Positions 33,262 through 45,090 of a DNA stretch of 64,000 bases are shown piece after piece (the first letter of the stretch is position 1; each line of letters starts with the position of its first letter). The notes beneath the pieces are model-generated. The model saw only the letters and a list, made by a program, of their open reading frames with translations, was not told where the DNA came from and ran no database searches. Location of the stretch: positions 944,001 through 1,008,000 of the forward strand of contig JAPVLO010000570.1 of assembly GCA_027257055.1 (NCBI GenBank). Direction: 5' to 3'. Both the position numbers and the translations under genes were made by a program. The DNA comes from Cephalopachus bancanus (Eukaryota > Chordata > Mammalia > Primates > Tarsiidae).

Positions 33262-33339
33262 GATGTTCTTATAGAGTTGTTGTTCCTTCTTGTTTGTTGT
33301 CTTTCTTTTGATTTTTTGGTTGATTTTTGTGTGTTTTCA

Positions 33340-34267
33340 ATCTTTTTCCTGCACTCTTGTGAAGAGTGTTGTCATTCCTTTTTCTCTTCTGTGTTTAATT
33401 CTTTCTTAAGTGTTTCTTGTAGATCTAGTCTAGAGGCAGTGCAAGTTCTTAGTGATTGAATGCTTGGGGAAGATTTTAATTCTCCCTCACTGATGAAGCC
33501 TAGCTTAGCTGGGTAAGTTATTCTTGGTTGAAACTGATTATCTTTGAGAACTTTGAAGATTGGGCCCCAAGCTCTCTAGTCTGAAATGTTTCTGTACATA
33601 AATCTGCTGCTATTCTAGTTGGTCTTCCCCGGTAGATAGTCTGATCTTTATCTTTTGCTGCCTTTAGGATTTTTTCTTTTATACCTACTTTGTATACACA
33701 AATTTCTATGTGTCTAAGAGTTGGTCTTCTCATCTGTTGTCTTGCAACAGAATCTCTGAATTTCTGAATTTCTGAATCTCTTGTGTTTGAATTTTTGCAT
33801 CACTGATGAGATGAGGGAAGTTTTCTTGAATAATTTCATGGAATGTCCAATTACTCTTAGGTTCAGCCTCTTGAAGTAGTCACTCATCTCTTGAAGGTTT
33901 TGTTCTGTCTTTTTAAGCTTCTTTTCTATGTTTTTGAAAGTTTGGGTTAGTTCTATATTTTGGCCCTCAAGCTCTGAGATTCTTCTGCTTGGCTAATTCT
34001 GCTTTCCAAGCTTATCAGTATGATATTTATTTCATTCACAGTGTTCTTTACTGTTGTTATCTCAGTTATCAACTCCTTCATATTTTCCTCTTGTCTTTCT
34101 TCAATTCTATTTATTATCTCTATTAATGTCTTGATATCTGAGTTTGTAGTTTGAGACCAGTCATTCTGGGGGCTCTTCATTTTTTGTGTTCCAATGTCTG
34201 TTTTGTCAGTGTCTGGTATCCCAGGGGTCTGTGTGAGTCCCATATTCTTCTTTTGGTTTTTCTTCAT
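33340..34267 (-). pseudogene. L1 ORF1 pseudogene
   Basis: Begins at 34267 with a K/N-rich N-terminus (MKKNQKKNMGLTQTPGIP). A coiled-coil region with heptad spacing follows (IEIINRIEERQEENMKELIT) up to about 33953. The frame then breaks. Farther on, the RNA-binding part reads HIEICVYKVGIKEKILKA and TIYRGRPTRIAADLCTE (33518-33733), the latter matching the YLPGKTIR.TA block position of other copies. It is about the normal length for ORF1 if the breaks are ignored. Confidence 0.85.
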
Positions 34268-35674
34268 TTGTGTAGTTTTTCCTCCCCCTCCCCCACTTTT
34301 TTTTCTTCTTCTTCAATTCTGTTGTTCAGGGATGGAAATGTTTCTTTTACTTCTGTTTGCTCAATCTCCTATTCTTCCTTATGTGGATCCTCTGGCTTTT
34401 TCAATTCTGAAGCTGGACTGTGGTTTGGGGGCATTACCTTTTGCAGTTTTGAGATTTAATTGCAGGGAGATCTGTGATTCAAAATCTATTTTTCAAATTC
34501 CAGTATCCACAGACAGGTGTATGGGCACCCTGGAACCCACTCCCCACTGCCTTACAATCTGTCCTTGCAGTGGGGTATGTTGCTCCCTGAAACAAAATGA
34601 GGTAAGAAAAAGAAAAGGATGGAAAAAGAAAGGAGGGGGGCAAGAGGAATATGGAGACAGAGAAGAGCAAAAGGGAAAACAGACAGACATGCCAACTAAC
34701 AAATGAAAAGAGACACAAAGACAGAAAAGAGAAAAAAAATAAAACATGCAGACAGTCATACAAACACACAAACCAACAAAAACCTCCCTATTGATGTACT
34801 CTTCGTATACACAAACAGGAAGTCTAAAGAAAAAAAAATTGGTACAATAACAGAAACAAAGCAAGTACCAAAATCATTAAAAAATCAGAAAGAGAGAGAG
34901 AAAAAAAATAAAAGAAAAAACCAGCAAAATGAACAAAACAGACAAAAAAATAAATAAAAACAAAGAACCAAACTTGCTCTGAGGTTTCTCCTGTAAGTTC
35001 AATGTCCTTTCAGCTCTGATCTCTAGCTCTCAGCCCAGGCTGATAGGCTTGCTCACAGCTTGGGTCAGATGCCCCACACCTACTGCGGAAGGAATGTGGA
35101 TCAGATCTGGACTCACCTGACTTGCTTCCTGTCAAGTCTGCCACTCAGATCTGACCTGTCTGTGTCTGATTCAGCATGGACGAGGGGCTTCTGTCTCTCC
35201 CAGTTTAATGAGATTACCTTAGGTTCCAAGTTGGAGGCTGGGCAGAGCTGGGCATCACAATGCAGGTCTCTGCCTGGTCCTGGGACAGAGAAAATGACTG
35301 CAGTCAGTGTTTCTTCAATTGGCATGGGGTTCCTCTCTGACTCTCCCCAATCCTCTCTCTCCACTGATCAGATCTGGTGCGCCAGCTGATCCACTATAAC
35401 AGATGATGGTGTGGGCCAGGTGACAGGTGATGAGAATCACTGGATTTGGCAGGATCTTCTCAGGAGAGTCCAGTGAACAGCAGATGATCTTGCATGCCGT
35501 GGCTCCAATATCAAGGCAGTGGGGGCTTGTGGTCACCTTCAGAGGAGGGCCCCAGGTGCATGAACCTGAATCTCCACCAGCACACACCTACTCACACAAA
35601 GTGTCTTTATGGACTCTTGCTTTTGCAGAGACTATCACAGTCTGACCTTTCTGGTCATCATCTTGTCCATAAAG
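34268..35674 (-). promoter_or_regulatory. L1 5' UTR
   Basis: About 1.4 kb. A GC-richer outer half (about 34980-35674) and an inner plus-strand purine-rich block (about 34596-34970) repeat the layout of the L1 at 17-24 kb. Open frames here (up to 170 codons on the plus strand at 34194-34706) are low-complexity F/S/P- or K-rich readings of that block and not genes. Confidence 0.7.
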
Positions 35675-35687
35675 CTTACTCACTCTT
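35675..35687. repeat. L1 target-site duplication, right copy
   Basis: 'cttactcactctt', identical to 29194-29206. Confidence 0.93.
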
Positions 35688-35739
35688 GATGAGGCCACCC
35701 CTGTCCTGTTCTCATGTTTGATTCTTCATCTTCTGACAA

Positions 35740-35740
<1 letters not shown>

Positions 35741-35770
<30 letters not shown>

Positions 35771-35782
35771 CACTCACACATA
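35741..35782. repeat. (CA)n microsatellite
   Basis: Short CA run with one 'aaac' and one 'actcac' interruption, just outside the L1. Confidence 0.9.
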
Positions 35783-37117
35783 CACAACCAGTCTTGGACA
35801 GAGGATTGTCATGTGTATTTCCATACCAGCTGCATAATGTCATAAATTACAATGTACATTTTTTCTATTTTTCCATAATGACATTAAGGGAAAATAATGC
35901 ATCCTTTTTGTCCCTATATGACTGGCCTTTAAAAAGGTTATGCATATAGTGGATACACTAAATGTTTCAATAAACATAATTGAATAGATTAAGCTATGTT
36001 ATACAATTGCTTAAGTGACATATAACTCTTCTGGAAATTATTTTTCTTTTACAATGTGATGTATTTTCTTCTTCATAAGTTACTTGTTGGTAGAAGTATA
36101 TGCAGTAGGACTAAGTTGAATAAATAATTTTTATGTGATAGAATGTGGAGGTAGCAATAGTTTGTTTCTGCTGCTGTTATTGTTGTTTCATGATTTGTAG
36201 TATAGGCAATAACTTCTTAGAGCTTCTTAAGTGACATTATACATATATGCCAAGTCCTTCATTTTTCTCCTTATGGATATTTAAAAGTACTAATATTAGA
36301 AAAAAAAACTATTATGAAATACATGTTAAACACATGTATGATCTGTTTCTCCTATCATTTATGAAAATTTTGCATGAGTATTCTTCATAAGTACATAAGA
36401 AATACCAATCTTAATATACCATTTTGGTATATAAGAATTTGCAGAAATAAGAAGGTGCTGTACATAGAGAAATGTAATCTGCTGCTTTACGTAAGAGCAT
36501 CTCTTGAAATTTTTTTTCCAACATCATGTTAGTTTGATATGTTTTATTGTATAAGTTAATGCAATTAAAATGCTTTAGATTAATATTTTTATTTGTTTAT
36601 GACTATTCAACTATGTTGCAGAGAATGAATTGAAATTTGAATAACTTGCATATAACAATTTATATCGGATAATAGTTGGACAACCATATTTTTCTCAGTG
36701 CAGTTTGATGAGATAAAGGAGAAATATCACCTTGAGTGAAAGTTTGTTGGATTTTTCTCTATTAAGATCAAAGTACTAAGTATTATCGGATCCACTTTTT
36801 GTTACTGTGTAGATGATAACTAAGAACTATGTACTGAACAAATGAATTGTCACCCAAACCAGATTTTTCTCATGTAAAGATAATGTATAGCACATTAAGA
36901 CAAAAAATTTATCCTCCAAAACAGTTTGATATTTCCTACAGTTTGTTAACCATAACATTGAAGAGTCAAACAGGGGCTACTACACACAGTCAAATTCACA
37001 CACAAAATGAGAGAGAGAGAGATTTTGATTTAGAAATATACCAAAAAACAGTTGAAGACAATTAATGGTGGAGTGAGAAATAAACGTATGCTATAATGAA
37101 TTTACCTATAAGACATA
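35783..37117. other. AT-rich interval without recognised feature
   Basis: About 1.3 kb with no recognised family. A short 'gagagagagagag' run at about 37010-37022. Confidence 0.5.
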
Positions 37118-37708
37118 CGAGGGCAACCCAAAAACCCTCAGAATTTATTTATTGAAAAAGATTTTATTCTCACATGTTTAAACTTCAGCCACCTTCAAAG
37201 TACTCTTTGTTTGATGCAATATACCTAGCCAAACACATTTTTCACTGCTCAAAACAGTTTTTGAAATCCTCAGTTTTGAAGTCTTTTAGTGTTTCTGCCA
37301 TTTTTTTTTCCACCTCTTCCACATCTGCAAAAACATTTCCCTTTGAGGATGTTTTCATCTGGGGAAGCAAAACAAAGTTGCTCTGGGTGAGATCGGTTGA
37401 ATAGGGAGGGTGGAGCATGGGAGTCATGCGTTTTCTGGTCAAAAACTGTTGAACACTCATCACAGTGTGAGCAATTGTGTTCCTAAATCATTCATCATGA
37501 AATGGGCAAACAGGTTGAAATAGTCTAAAAGCAAAACAAAACAAAGAAACCAAAAAACCTCACTGAAACCCAACACAACCTCTCACAACAACACTAGCTG
37601 GTACACTGATGTCCATCAGTTCCTAGAACACTTAGCTGGCAGGGGAAGCCTGTGCTACACAGGCCTGCTCTCCAAAAAGTAATTGTGTTTTGTTTGGGTC
37701 CTCCTTCG
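37118..37708 (-). mobile_element. Internally deleted mariner transposon with both terminal repeats
   Basis: 591-bp element flanked by TA at 37116-37117 and 37709-37710, the mariner target. The left end is 'cgagggcaaccca' and the right end, reversed, 'cgaaggaggaccca', imperfect terminal inverted repeats. Inside, on the minus strand, lies a transposase C-terminal fragment with HPPYSTDLTQSNF (37242-37463), matching the YSPDL block that holds the third catalytic Asp; the Asp is retained. Full mariners are about 1.3 kb, so over half is missing. Confidence 0.85.
37242..37463 (-). pseudogene. Mariner transposase C-terminal fragment
   Basis: Open stretch of 73 codons reading MSVQQFLTRKRMTPMLHPPY, then STDLTQSNFVLLPQMK, KGNVFADVEEVEKKM and the end FKNCFEQ. 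In active mariners this region joins the catalytic core (D,D34D) to the C-terminus, and acts in the nucleus by cut and paste. The DNA-binding N-terminus and first two catalytic blocks are missing. It is the same family as the copy at 43.5 kb, whose 3' half reads along the same text. Confidence 0.85.
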
Positions 37709-37710
37709 TA

Positions 37711-38236
37711 TGTTAATATCAGAAAATCTGAAGACTCTTGTGGAGTTAGAATGCAAATTTCAAAAATAAATTTTGAGAGTGTTTCTCAGTATTTATAGTT
37801 TAAAACAGGTAAAATTGGAGGAGCAGAAGGCTGAAGGCGGAAGACAATCACCCTCAACTCCCAAGCCAGTATCACATCCCAGGAAGAATGGTATGATATG
37901 TTATCATTAAGAACCTATAAAATTCTGGGTCTGTAGGCCTTACAATATTTCCAGTTAATTCACCAGTACAGCCCCTGCAGAAACCATTAGAAAATAAAGA
38001 GAAACAGAAACAATTCAAAAAATAGAATTTAAATTTCTAGAGTCTTACCTCCAAACAACTGTTAATAACTCCTAAGAATTATGGCCAAGAGAGAAGACTT
38101 TTTCTTAGTCTGTCTTGATTTATTTCCCTCTATACGGTGGTGTGTTTTGTTTGTTAGTTTTTTTAAGTGCCCTGCATACTTGCCTCATTCCATTTTGTTT
38201 TGGGATAATCATGTCCTTACAGAATGAATATTTTTA
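37711..38236. other. Interval without recognised feature
   Basis: No signature that I can support on either strand. Confidence 0.45.
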
Positions 38237-38312
38237 AATAGTTTCATTAGGATAAAATTGACATATAATGAACTTCACATATATAAAATACAGTTTGATT
38301 CACTTTGATTAA
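38237..38312 (-). mobile_element. Old L1M 3' end, left part (split by DNA transposon)
   Basis: 'ttcattaggataaaattgac', 'atataatgaacttcacatat' and 'ataaaatacagtttgattc' are reversed 3'-UTR landmarks of old L1s. The rest continues at 39473. Confidence 0.65.
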
Positions 38313-38314
38313 TA

Positions 38315-39470
38315 CAGTTATGCAACATATAACAGCATTTCCATCAAAAACAGAACACATGTATGAGAGTGGCCCCATAAAATTATAATTGAACTGCAAA
38401 ACCCCTATCACCTAGTGACATTGTAGTTATCAAAACATCGTAGCACAATACATTACTCTTGTGTTTGTGGTGATGTTCGTGCAAACAAACATACTTCATT
38501 GCCAGTTGGATAAAAGTTATAGCACACATGATTATGTGTAGTGCATAATATTTAATGACAATAAATAGCTACTTTACTGGTTTATGCAATTATTGCACTA
38601 AACTTTTTATCATGATAGTAGAATGTACTCTTTCTACTTATAATTGCAAAAAAAAAAAACTATAAAACAACCTCAGACAGGTCCTTCAGGTGGTATTCCA
38701 GAAGTCATTGTTATCATAGAATATGACAGCTCCATGTGTGTTATTACCCCTGCAGACCTTCCAGTGGGACAAATGTGAAGGTGGAAAACAGTGTTATTGA
38801 TGATCCTGACCCTGTGTAGGCTTAAAAGAATGAGTGTGTTTGCATCATAGATTTTAACAAAAAAGTTTAAAAAGTAGAAAATTGTAAGTTTAAAATAGAA
38901 ATACTTATAGAATAAATACATAAAATATTTTGTTCAATTGTACAATGTGCTTGTGTTTTAAGCTAAATATTACAAAATAGTAAAAAAAAGGTTTAAAAAT
39001 TAAAGTTTTTAAGTAAAATATAATTTATTATTGAATACAGAAAAACTTTTAAAATAAATTTATTACAGCCTAAACTTTCAGTGTTTATAAAGTCTATGGG
39101 AGTGGACAGTAGTGTCCTAGGTCTTCACTTTCACTCACCACTTACTGACTTACCCACAGCAACTTCCAGTCCTGCAGGTCCCATTCATGATAAGTGCTCT
39201 ATACAGATACATAATTGTTTAAATCTTTCATGCCATTTGTTTAATACTTTTCCTATGTTTAGATGTGTTTTGATACAAAAATACCATTGTGTCACAATTG
39301 CCTACAGTTTTTAGTTCAGTTATATGCTGTACAAATTTATAGCCTAGGTGTGCAGTAAGCCATACCATACAGGTTCATGTAAGTATACTCTATGATATTT
39401 GTACAAAAATGAAATTGCCTGATAAAGCATTTCTTAGAAGACATCTCCTTCTTTAAGTGATGTTTGACTG
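38315..39470. mobile_element. Tigger/pogo-like DNA transposon remnant
   Basis: 1156-bp insertion inside an old L1, flanked by TA dinucleotides (38313-38314, 39471-39472). The left end is 'cagttatgcaacatataaca' and the right end, reversed, 'cagtcaaacatcacttaaag', both starting CAGT as pogo-type elements do. Sub-terminal text such as 'gcctaggtgtgcagtaagcc', 'ataccatacaggttcatgta' and 'agtatactctatgatatttg' belongs to a common mammalian Tigger-type family as I recall it. No transposase frame is readable. Family name uncertain. Confidence 0.65.
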
Positions 39471-39472
39471 TA

Positions 39473-40060
39473 TATGCACTCACAATCAAGGGAATGAACA
39501 TTCTGTCATCCCCAAAAGGCTCTTAGTGTCTCTTTATAAGCCCTCTTTCACATTCCTCTTTGTACCACCCTCCCAGGCAACCACCAAACTGTAGATTAGA
39601 TTGCATTCTCATAGAGTTTTACATAAATAAAATCATACAATATGTACTCCATTTTGTCTGACTTCTTTCATTTACAGTAATTGTTTTCAGATTAATCTGT
39701 GCCTTTAGATGTATCTATTTCATTTCTTCTGAATGCTGATGAATATTTCATTGTGTAATTATACTGCAAAAAGCTTATATATTTCTTTACTAATATTTAT
39801 ATGGTTTAGTTCTCTTTTATGATTATTGTAAAGTTGTCATAAATATTCATGGGTAAGTCTTTATATGACAATATATTTTAAATTATCTTAGGCAAATGCC
39901 AGGATCAGAATGACTGGATCATAGAGTAGATGGGTGCTTAAATTTAGAAAAAATCCTACCAAACTGCTTCCCTAAGTTATTGTATCATTTCACATTTCCA
40001 TCACCAAGGTATGAAAATTGAAGTTGCTACACAAAAAGATCTATTGTAAACTCAGGATTC
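39473..40060 (-). mobile_element. Old L1M 3' end, right part
   Basis: Continues the L1 interrupted at 38312: 'caatcaagggaatgaacatt', 'aaataaaatcatacaatatg', 'gatgaatatttcattgtgta' and 'aatgactggatcatagagta' appear in the reverse order expected of an L1 3' end. Confidence 0.75.
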
Positions 40061-40284
40061 CACTAGGAAATGACTTTTGCAACCAAAATTAGCAGAATGA
40101 AACTATCATTTACTTAAGATATGAATTGCCCTTTTAGTTGATGGAATGTTACATCCTGTTGATTGATGTTCTTGTTCAAGTCTACTAGATCTTTACTGAT
40201 TTTTAATTGTGGTTCTATTAATTATTGAAAAAGAAGTATTAAAATAGTTGACAATGTGAATTTGTCTGTTTTTCTTAGAAGTTA
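40061..40284. other. Interval without recognised feature
   Basis: May still be decayed old L1; nothing firm. Confidence 0.35.
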
Positions 40285-40860
40285 GTATTAGTTTTCTTTC
40301 ACTGCTATAGCATTACCATAAACTTTAAAGGATTTAAAAGTATCACAAATGTGTTATCTCATTGTTCTGTACATCAGTATTCCAGTTAGGCTTGGCTGGT
40401 ATTTCTGTTACAGATTTCACAATGTAGAATCACAGTTTTGAGTCACAGTGAGTTTTTATTGGAAGGCTTTTGGAATAATTAACAACAAGGTTATTTAATT
40501 TGTTGACTAAATTTAGTTTCTTCTGTTTGTAGGTGTAGGGTACCCATTTTCTTGTTGGCTCTTGGCTTTTGTACCTAGAGTCTGCCCGCTTTCTTTCTGA
40601 TGCTTTCCAAGAAACTCCCCTACAGCAATGGTAGATGGGTTAAGTCTCTCTCAAGCTTTAATCCTCTCCAATTTTCTCTTTCTGTCTCATCTCTCTGAAT
40701 GACTCTTCTGGTTTTTGTACTGTTTTTCAGAGCTCATGTGATTACACTGATCTCACCTGGATCATCTAACAATCCCCCTTTTCAGCCATTTAGTAACCTC
40801 AGTTCCATCTGAAAAATATCTTTCCAACATTTCCTAGATTAGTGTATGTTGATTAGCCTA
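40285..40860 (-). mobile_element. MaLR-like LTR debris, minus strand
   Basis: 'tttctttcactgctatagca', 'ttaccataaactttaaagga' and 'gtgttatctcattgttctgt' resemble the reversed 3' part of an MLT1-type LTR. Later text 'gtgattacactgatctcacc' with 'tggatcatctaacaat' fits its middle. Very diverged. Confidence 0.4.
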
Positions 40861-41394
40861 ATGCTTATTTTGCCATTTGAAGTTTTCCTACAGCTCACTT
40901 GATGCTCTTTTTGATTTGTTTCTTGGTCTGTGTTTAATGTTGAATAGTTTCTGTTGCTTGTGTCTTCAAGTTCTCTGATCTTTCTTTGATAACATTCAGT
41001 CTCATGTAATTTTCATTTTAAACATTGAAATTTTCATTCATAATAGTTGGATTGGAGTCTTTTACTATTTTCCAGATGTTCACTAACCATGTTTAATCTT
41101 TTTCTTACTGGGTAATAATTATTTTTGTATTTCTATAAGTCTTTTTGAGCTTTGCTCTGTGATATACTTAAGTTACTTGGGGAAGTTTGATACTTATGAG
41201 TCTTGTTTTGAAGATTTATTGGTTCTAGAGGAGTGCTAATTTAGGGCTGATTATTCCTTACAACTAAGCAAGCACTTTCTCAGGACTCTACCAATGCCTT
41301 GTAAATCATGAAGTTTTCCTGTCTGACTGATGAGAACAGACACTGTTCATGGCTCTAATCTTTTTAAATGCCCTTTTCCCTGACCTCAGGTATT

Positions 41395-41445
<51 letters not shown>

Positions 41446-43459
41446 AGTCAATCCTTTGCTAATATTTGAGAGGGACCCTGTGTGGATCCTTGTTGCTTTT
41501 TCTCTGTGCAGTTATTGTCTCTTCATTACTCTGCACATTCTAGACACTAGGTCTCCCCAGACACTCAGTTACATGTCCTCAACTTAGGGCGTCCACTAAG
41601 CTCCATTTAGTTTCATCACTCTGTGCCACAGCTAGGAAACTCTCTACAAGCAGTAAACTGGAACAATCATAGAGCTGGAAGTATGTGTTTCTCTTAAAGA
41701 TCACTGGTCTTTGTTGTCTGATTCCTGTACCTTGAAAAAATCATTGTTGTTTATGTTTTGTCTGGTTATGTTAGTTGTTTCAAATGGGAAGTTAAATCTG
41801 TTACCTGTTGCTACATCTTGAGTGGAAGAGGAAATCTTTTATATGCACTTTAAATATTATCTTAAAAAATGCATAAATTTTTGCATCTTCACATGCTCAG
41901 ATTTTACAAGAAGTTTTTTTAATGAAAACATAAACTTCTCTTTTAACCAGTAATTTCTAAACAGAATTTGTTCACTATAATATATTTATCAAGAGTTTGC
42001 ATAAAAGGTCAAAGATTTACTCTTACTATGCTCAGATGTGCAGAAACAATGCAGCTTTCTAATTTACAGACCTCATGCCTTTGAATAGGAAGGACCACGG
42101 AGAATTACCAACCAGCTATAGTTTAGTCTTTTATGGTTGAAATATTCTTCTGTCAGTTGATATTCACCATGCTTGCATGGAAATAAGTTGTATATGAGTT
42201 AGCCATTATAAGTTAGTTCATTGCACTGAATACTAGAAGGAAGCATACATCTGTAAAACAAAACAAAACTTAACATTTTACAAAGAAAAAACTACAAAGT
42301 TCAACTTCTTGTCAGAGCTTGCTTAAAATTTATCTTTGTGTGACTCTGTCTTTTTGAGTAAGTGTCCAGATTTTGCTTCCTTTTGGGGTATGAAGATTCT
42401 GTGCCTTCATGGTCACTGATTGAAGTAATGCCCAGATCTTCATTAGTGTCCCTTGACTGCTCTTACATCACTGAGCCTTTCTGCTTTATGATTGCTATCC
42501 CTACTGGCATTCATGTATGGAGTGAAGTTTGTGGTCTGGTTTATTTTAGGTTGGTCATCACTCGATGATCTTTGACCACATCTTGACTCTATTCTGTACT
42601 GTAAATTTTTTTATCTCTGACACAACCTTGGCTGGCTGCAGAGATCTACCTTCAAGCTTCTATTGTGAGATTATTTCACTGCTAACCATAATAATTCCTA
42701 TGGAATGCTTCCTAGCTATCTGTAATTTTTAATCCCTCTCAGAAGTTATGCTGAAATTCATTGTCTTCGTGTACTCCACAAAGCAACCAAGTACAGTTTA
42801 GATAAACTAAATTCTGGCAGCTCCCAATAGAAGTTAGAATTAAGTTTAGGAAGTGAAAAAACACTGTAGGCATACGAAGCAAAAGGGAATCTATTACAAG
42901 GAATTTTTTGTTTATAAATTTTTTGGAAGGGTTAATTAGGAAAGTGAGCATCAAAAGTCTGCCATAACTTTTAGGTTATGCTAACTCAGCTGTGCTGGAA
43001 AGTCAGGAAGTTGCCATTGCTATCAAGTAATCAAGAAAGTGGAGGAAATTACTATTAAGATTATAGCTACTTCTCAGTTCCCAAACTAGGCACTGACAAT
43101 AAAATGTATATTCTAACTCCTGTAGAAATCTCACATTTCAGAAGCTCACTCTGCCAGAGAAAGAATCCCTTCGGCTCCACCTCTGCTTTCTAAATCTTAT
43201 GTGAATGAATCCCAAGGGAAGAATGTAAACCACATCTAGAAATTTGGAGGCTAAATTGTATTGGAAATGAAATCCCAAGACTTTAAGACACTGTGATATA
43301 GAAAATAACAAAGAAAAAGATGAAATAAATTCTGCTTACAAAAAAAAATGCAGTACTCCATTTCTTACTAATTCTTCAGCATTGGATTTTTATTAATGTG
43401 GTCACCATCAGACTTTCAAGAATCTCATTAGTATCCTTGTATACTTCGACAGCAAGTTT
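40861..43459. other. Long interval without recognised gene
   Basis: About 2.6 kb. 40880-41250 may be an ancient LINE piece but I cannot place it. A CA repeat lies at 41398-41440. Otherwise nothing recognised on either strand. Confidence 0.4.
41398..41440. repeat. (CA)n microsatellite
   Basis: Uninterrupted CA run of about 43 bp. Confidence 0.97.
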
Positions 43460-43988
43460 TATGACCTGTTGGGGGGAGGAAAAAACAAGAAGGACCACTC
43501 AAAAAACAAAATTATCTTTGGGAGGGTTTGCTCCTTGTAGTACACTGAAATTTGTTTTTCTAGATCAAACTGTCAATCAAAGCTTTTATTGGGAAATTTG
43601 AGAAGGTTGTGTCACTACGTATGGAAGAAATGTCCCAAGTTGTGGTAAACAGGTGACTGGTTCTTCTACCATGACATAGTACCTGCCCATACCTCTTTGA
43701 GTGTTCCAATGGTTTTTTACCAAAAGGGTGAGACTCCCGTGTTCCACCCTCCCTATTCAGTCCTCAAAGGGAAATATTTTGCTTATATGGAAGAGGTGAA
43801 ACAATAAATGGCAAAACACTAAAAGTTATCAAAATTGGGAGTTCAAAAACTGTTTTGAGTAGTGGGAAAAGTGTCTTGTGTTGCAGCAGATGTAGAGTAC
43901 TTTGAAGGTGAATGAAATTTAAACATGTGAGAGTAAATGCACAATTTTTATAAACAAGTTTGGGGGATTTGGGGGGTTTCCCCCCTCA
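43460..43988 (+). mobile_element. Mariner transposon remnant, plus strand, same family as 37.1 kb
   Basis: Plus-strand transposase text in several frames: DQTVNQSFYWEI (43398-43601 frame), then GDWFFYHDIVPAHTS, which holds the second catalytic Asp block (usually HDNAPAH), then a broken HPPYS-like zone. The C-terminal text parallels the 37.2-kb copy (ADVEYFEGE...NLNM against KEYFEGG.SLNM). The right end is 'ggtttcccccctca' before a TA at 43989-43990. The left end may be 'ggggggaggaaaaaac' near 43470, but this is weak. About 0.5 kb against 1.3 kb for a full element, so internally deleted or 5' truncated. Confidence 0.75.
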
Positions 43989-43990
43989 TA

Positions 43991-44214
43991 TCTTCTCTAT
44001 AGTTAATAAAGAAAATATATTATCTGAGTTATCTGTACCTGGTAGTTGAAACAATGCAGTTTGATGATCAAGCAATTTTAAAACAAAGCTGGGCTTTTTG
44101 TTCCATTGTTTTTGCTTTGAAATCTAATTTTGAATGTCAAAAGCTGAATAAAAATATGTTCTTTTGCTTACCTAGTTTAGTGGCACCTAGGTGCTAAAAC
44201 TTTTGAGTCTTTTC
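43991..44214. other. Interval without recognised feature
   Basis: Nothing recognised. Confidence 0.4.
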
Positions 44215-44480
44215 ATACGTGTTTTCAAAATGTTTTGCATTAATTTATTTAAGGCTCACACTTATACCATCTCTTTATTACCCATTCTCTTCTTCTCCTT
44301 GTTATTATTATTGTTGTTGGTAGTGGTACTATACTATGAGATAGATATTATTAGTTTCCTTTTACAGATAAGAATTTGACACATAGAGAATGTAAGCAAC
44401 TTGTCCACAGGAAGTGGTAGAGCCAAAATATGTACTCTAGCAGTTGTGCTTTCTGGCATGTACTTTTAACTGCTTTTTCA
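44215..44480 (+). mobile_element. MIR SINE
   Basis: Central and 3' MIR landmarks in sense order: 'tattattagtttccttttac' with 'agataagaatttgacacata', 'gagaatgtaagcaacttgtc', 'cacaggaagtggtagagcca', 'tctagcagttgtgctttctg' and 'ttttaactgctttttcatg'. A good match for an old element. Confidence 0.85.
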
Positions 44481-44749
44481 TGAATATAGCGGTGCCCATT
44501 TTACATATGCATAAAAATATTATTTCTATTACTTGTGAATTGCTTATCTAACCCTTGATTTTGGAATGTTACATTCTTTCTAAACTACATGCTCTCTGTG
44601 CATTTATTTTATCTGTTTCATTAGCCCTCTTACTGCTTGGCACATTCTCTTACCAAGTTGTAAATACATGATACTTTTATTTTGCTCTCTTTGGTCAGAA
44701 AAATTATTCCCCAGTGGAGACTTGAGTTTACAACAGATCTTTTTTTTGG

Positions 44750-45090
44750 AGGAACTGAAACACTCATACACTGCAGATGATAATATTAAATGGTACAATC
44801 ATGTAGAAAAGCAGCATGACGTTTACTTATGTTTCAGCATCCATCCACTTTATAGTTCAGTCATTCTATTCCAAGGAATTTATCCAAGAGAAATAACATC
44901 ATATGTGCCAGCATATGTCAAATACATGTGTGCTAATTATACTTCAGAAAATTATTAAAATTAACATAAGACAAAATAAATGAGTGTGCCATTGAATAAA
45001 AACAAAAGTGATAAGACACTTTACAACACTATGAACAGCATTATATGTGTTTTACTTAACTATAACTAGATGTCTGTTAGTGGAACATCT
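44750..45090 (+). mobile_element. Old L1M fragment, plus strand
   Basis: 'aaatggtacaatcatgtaga', 'aaagcagcatgacgtttact', 'ttatccaagagaaataacat' and 'ataactagatgtctgttagt' follow the ORF2 end and 3' region of ancient L1s in sense orientation. Confidence 0.65.

Larger units (their letters stand above)
29207..35674 (-). mobile_element. Full-length L1 LINE, minus strand, 13-bp target duplication
   Basis: About 6.5 kb, complete. From left: impure T tail (29207-29254), 3' UTR, ORF2 (about 29590-33261), ORF1 (about 33340-34267) and 5' UTR (34268-35674). On the L1 strand the 5' end reads TTTATGGACAAGATGATGAC. The flanking 'cttactcactctt' duplication is exact. ORF frames are the longest of the window with ORF1 and the endonuclease partly readable, suggesting it is among the younger copies, but stops and an FADN polymerase motif make it inactive. 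Confidence 0.96.

Noticed and set aside
33755..33785. Short 'gaatttct' tandem units considered as a CRISPR-like array
   Set aside because: Only three or four 8-bp units with no spacers, inside L1 ORF1; simple slippage. No CRISPR is expected in a mammalian genome.
34194..34706. 170-codon plus-strand frame
   Set aside because: It lies antisense to L1 ORF1/5' UTR and its composition (F, S and P, then K/E/G) follows the pyrimidine-purine bias of that DNA. No domain or exon signal.
42362..43601. Open frames in 42.3-43.6 kb considered as a gene
   Set aside because: The frames are short and unrelated to each other; the only recognisable protein text is the mariner remnant at the right end.
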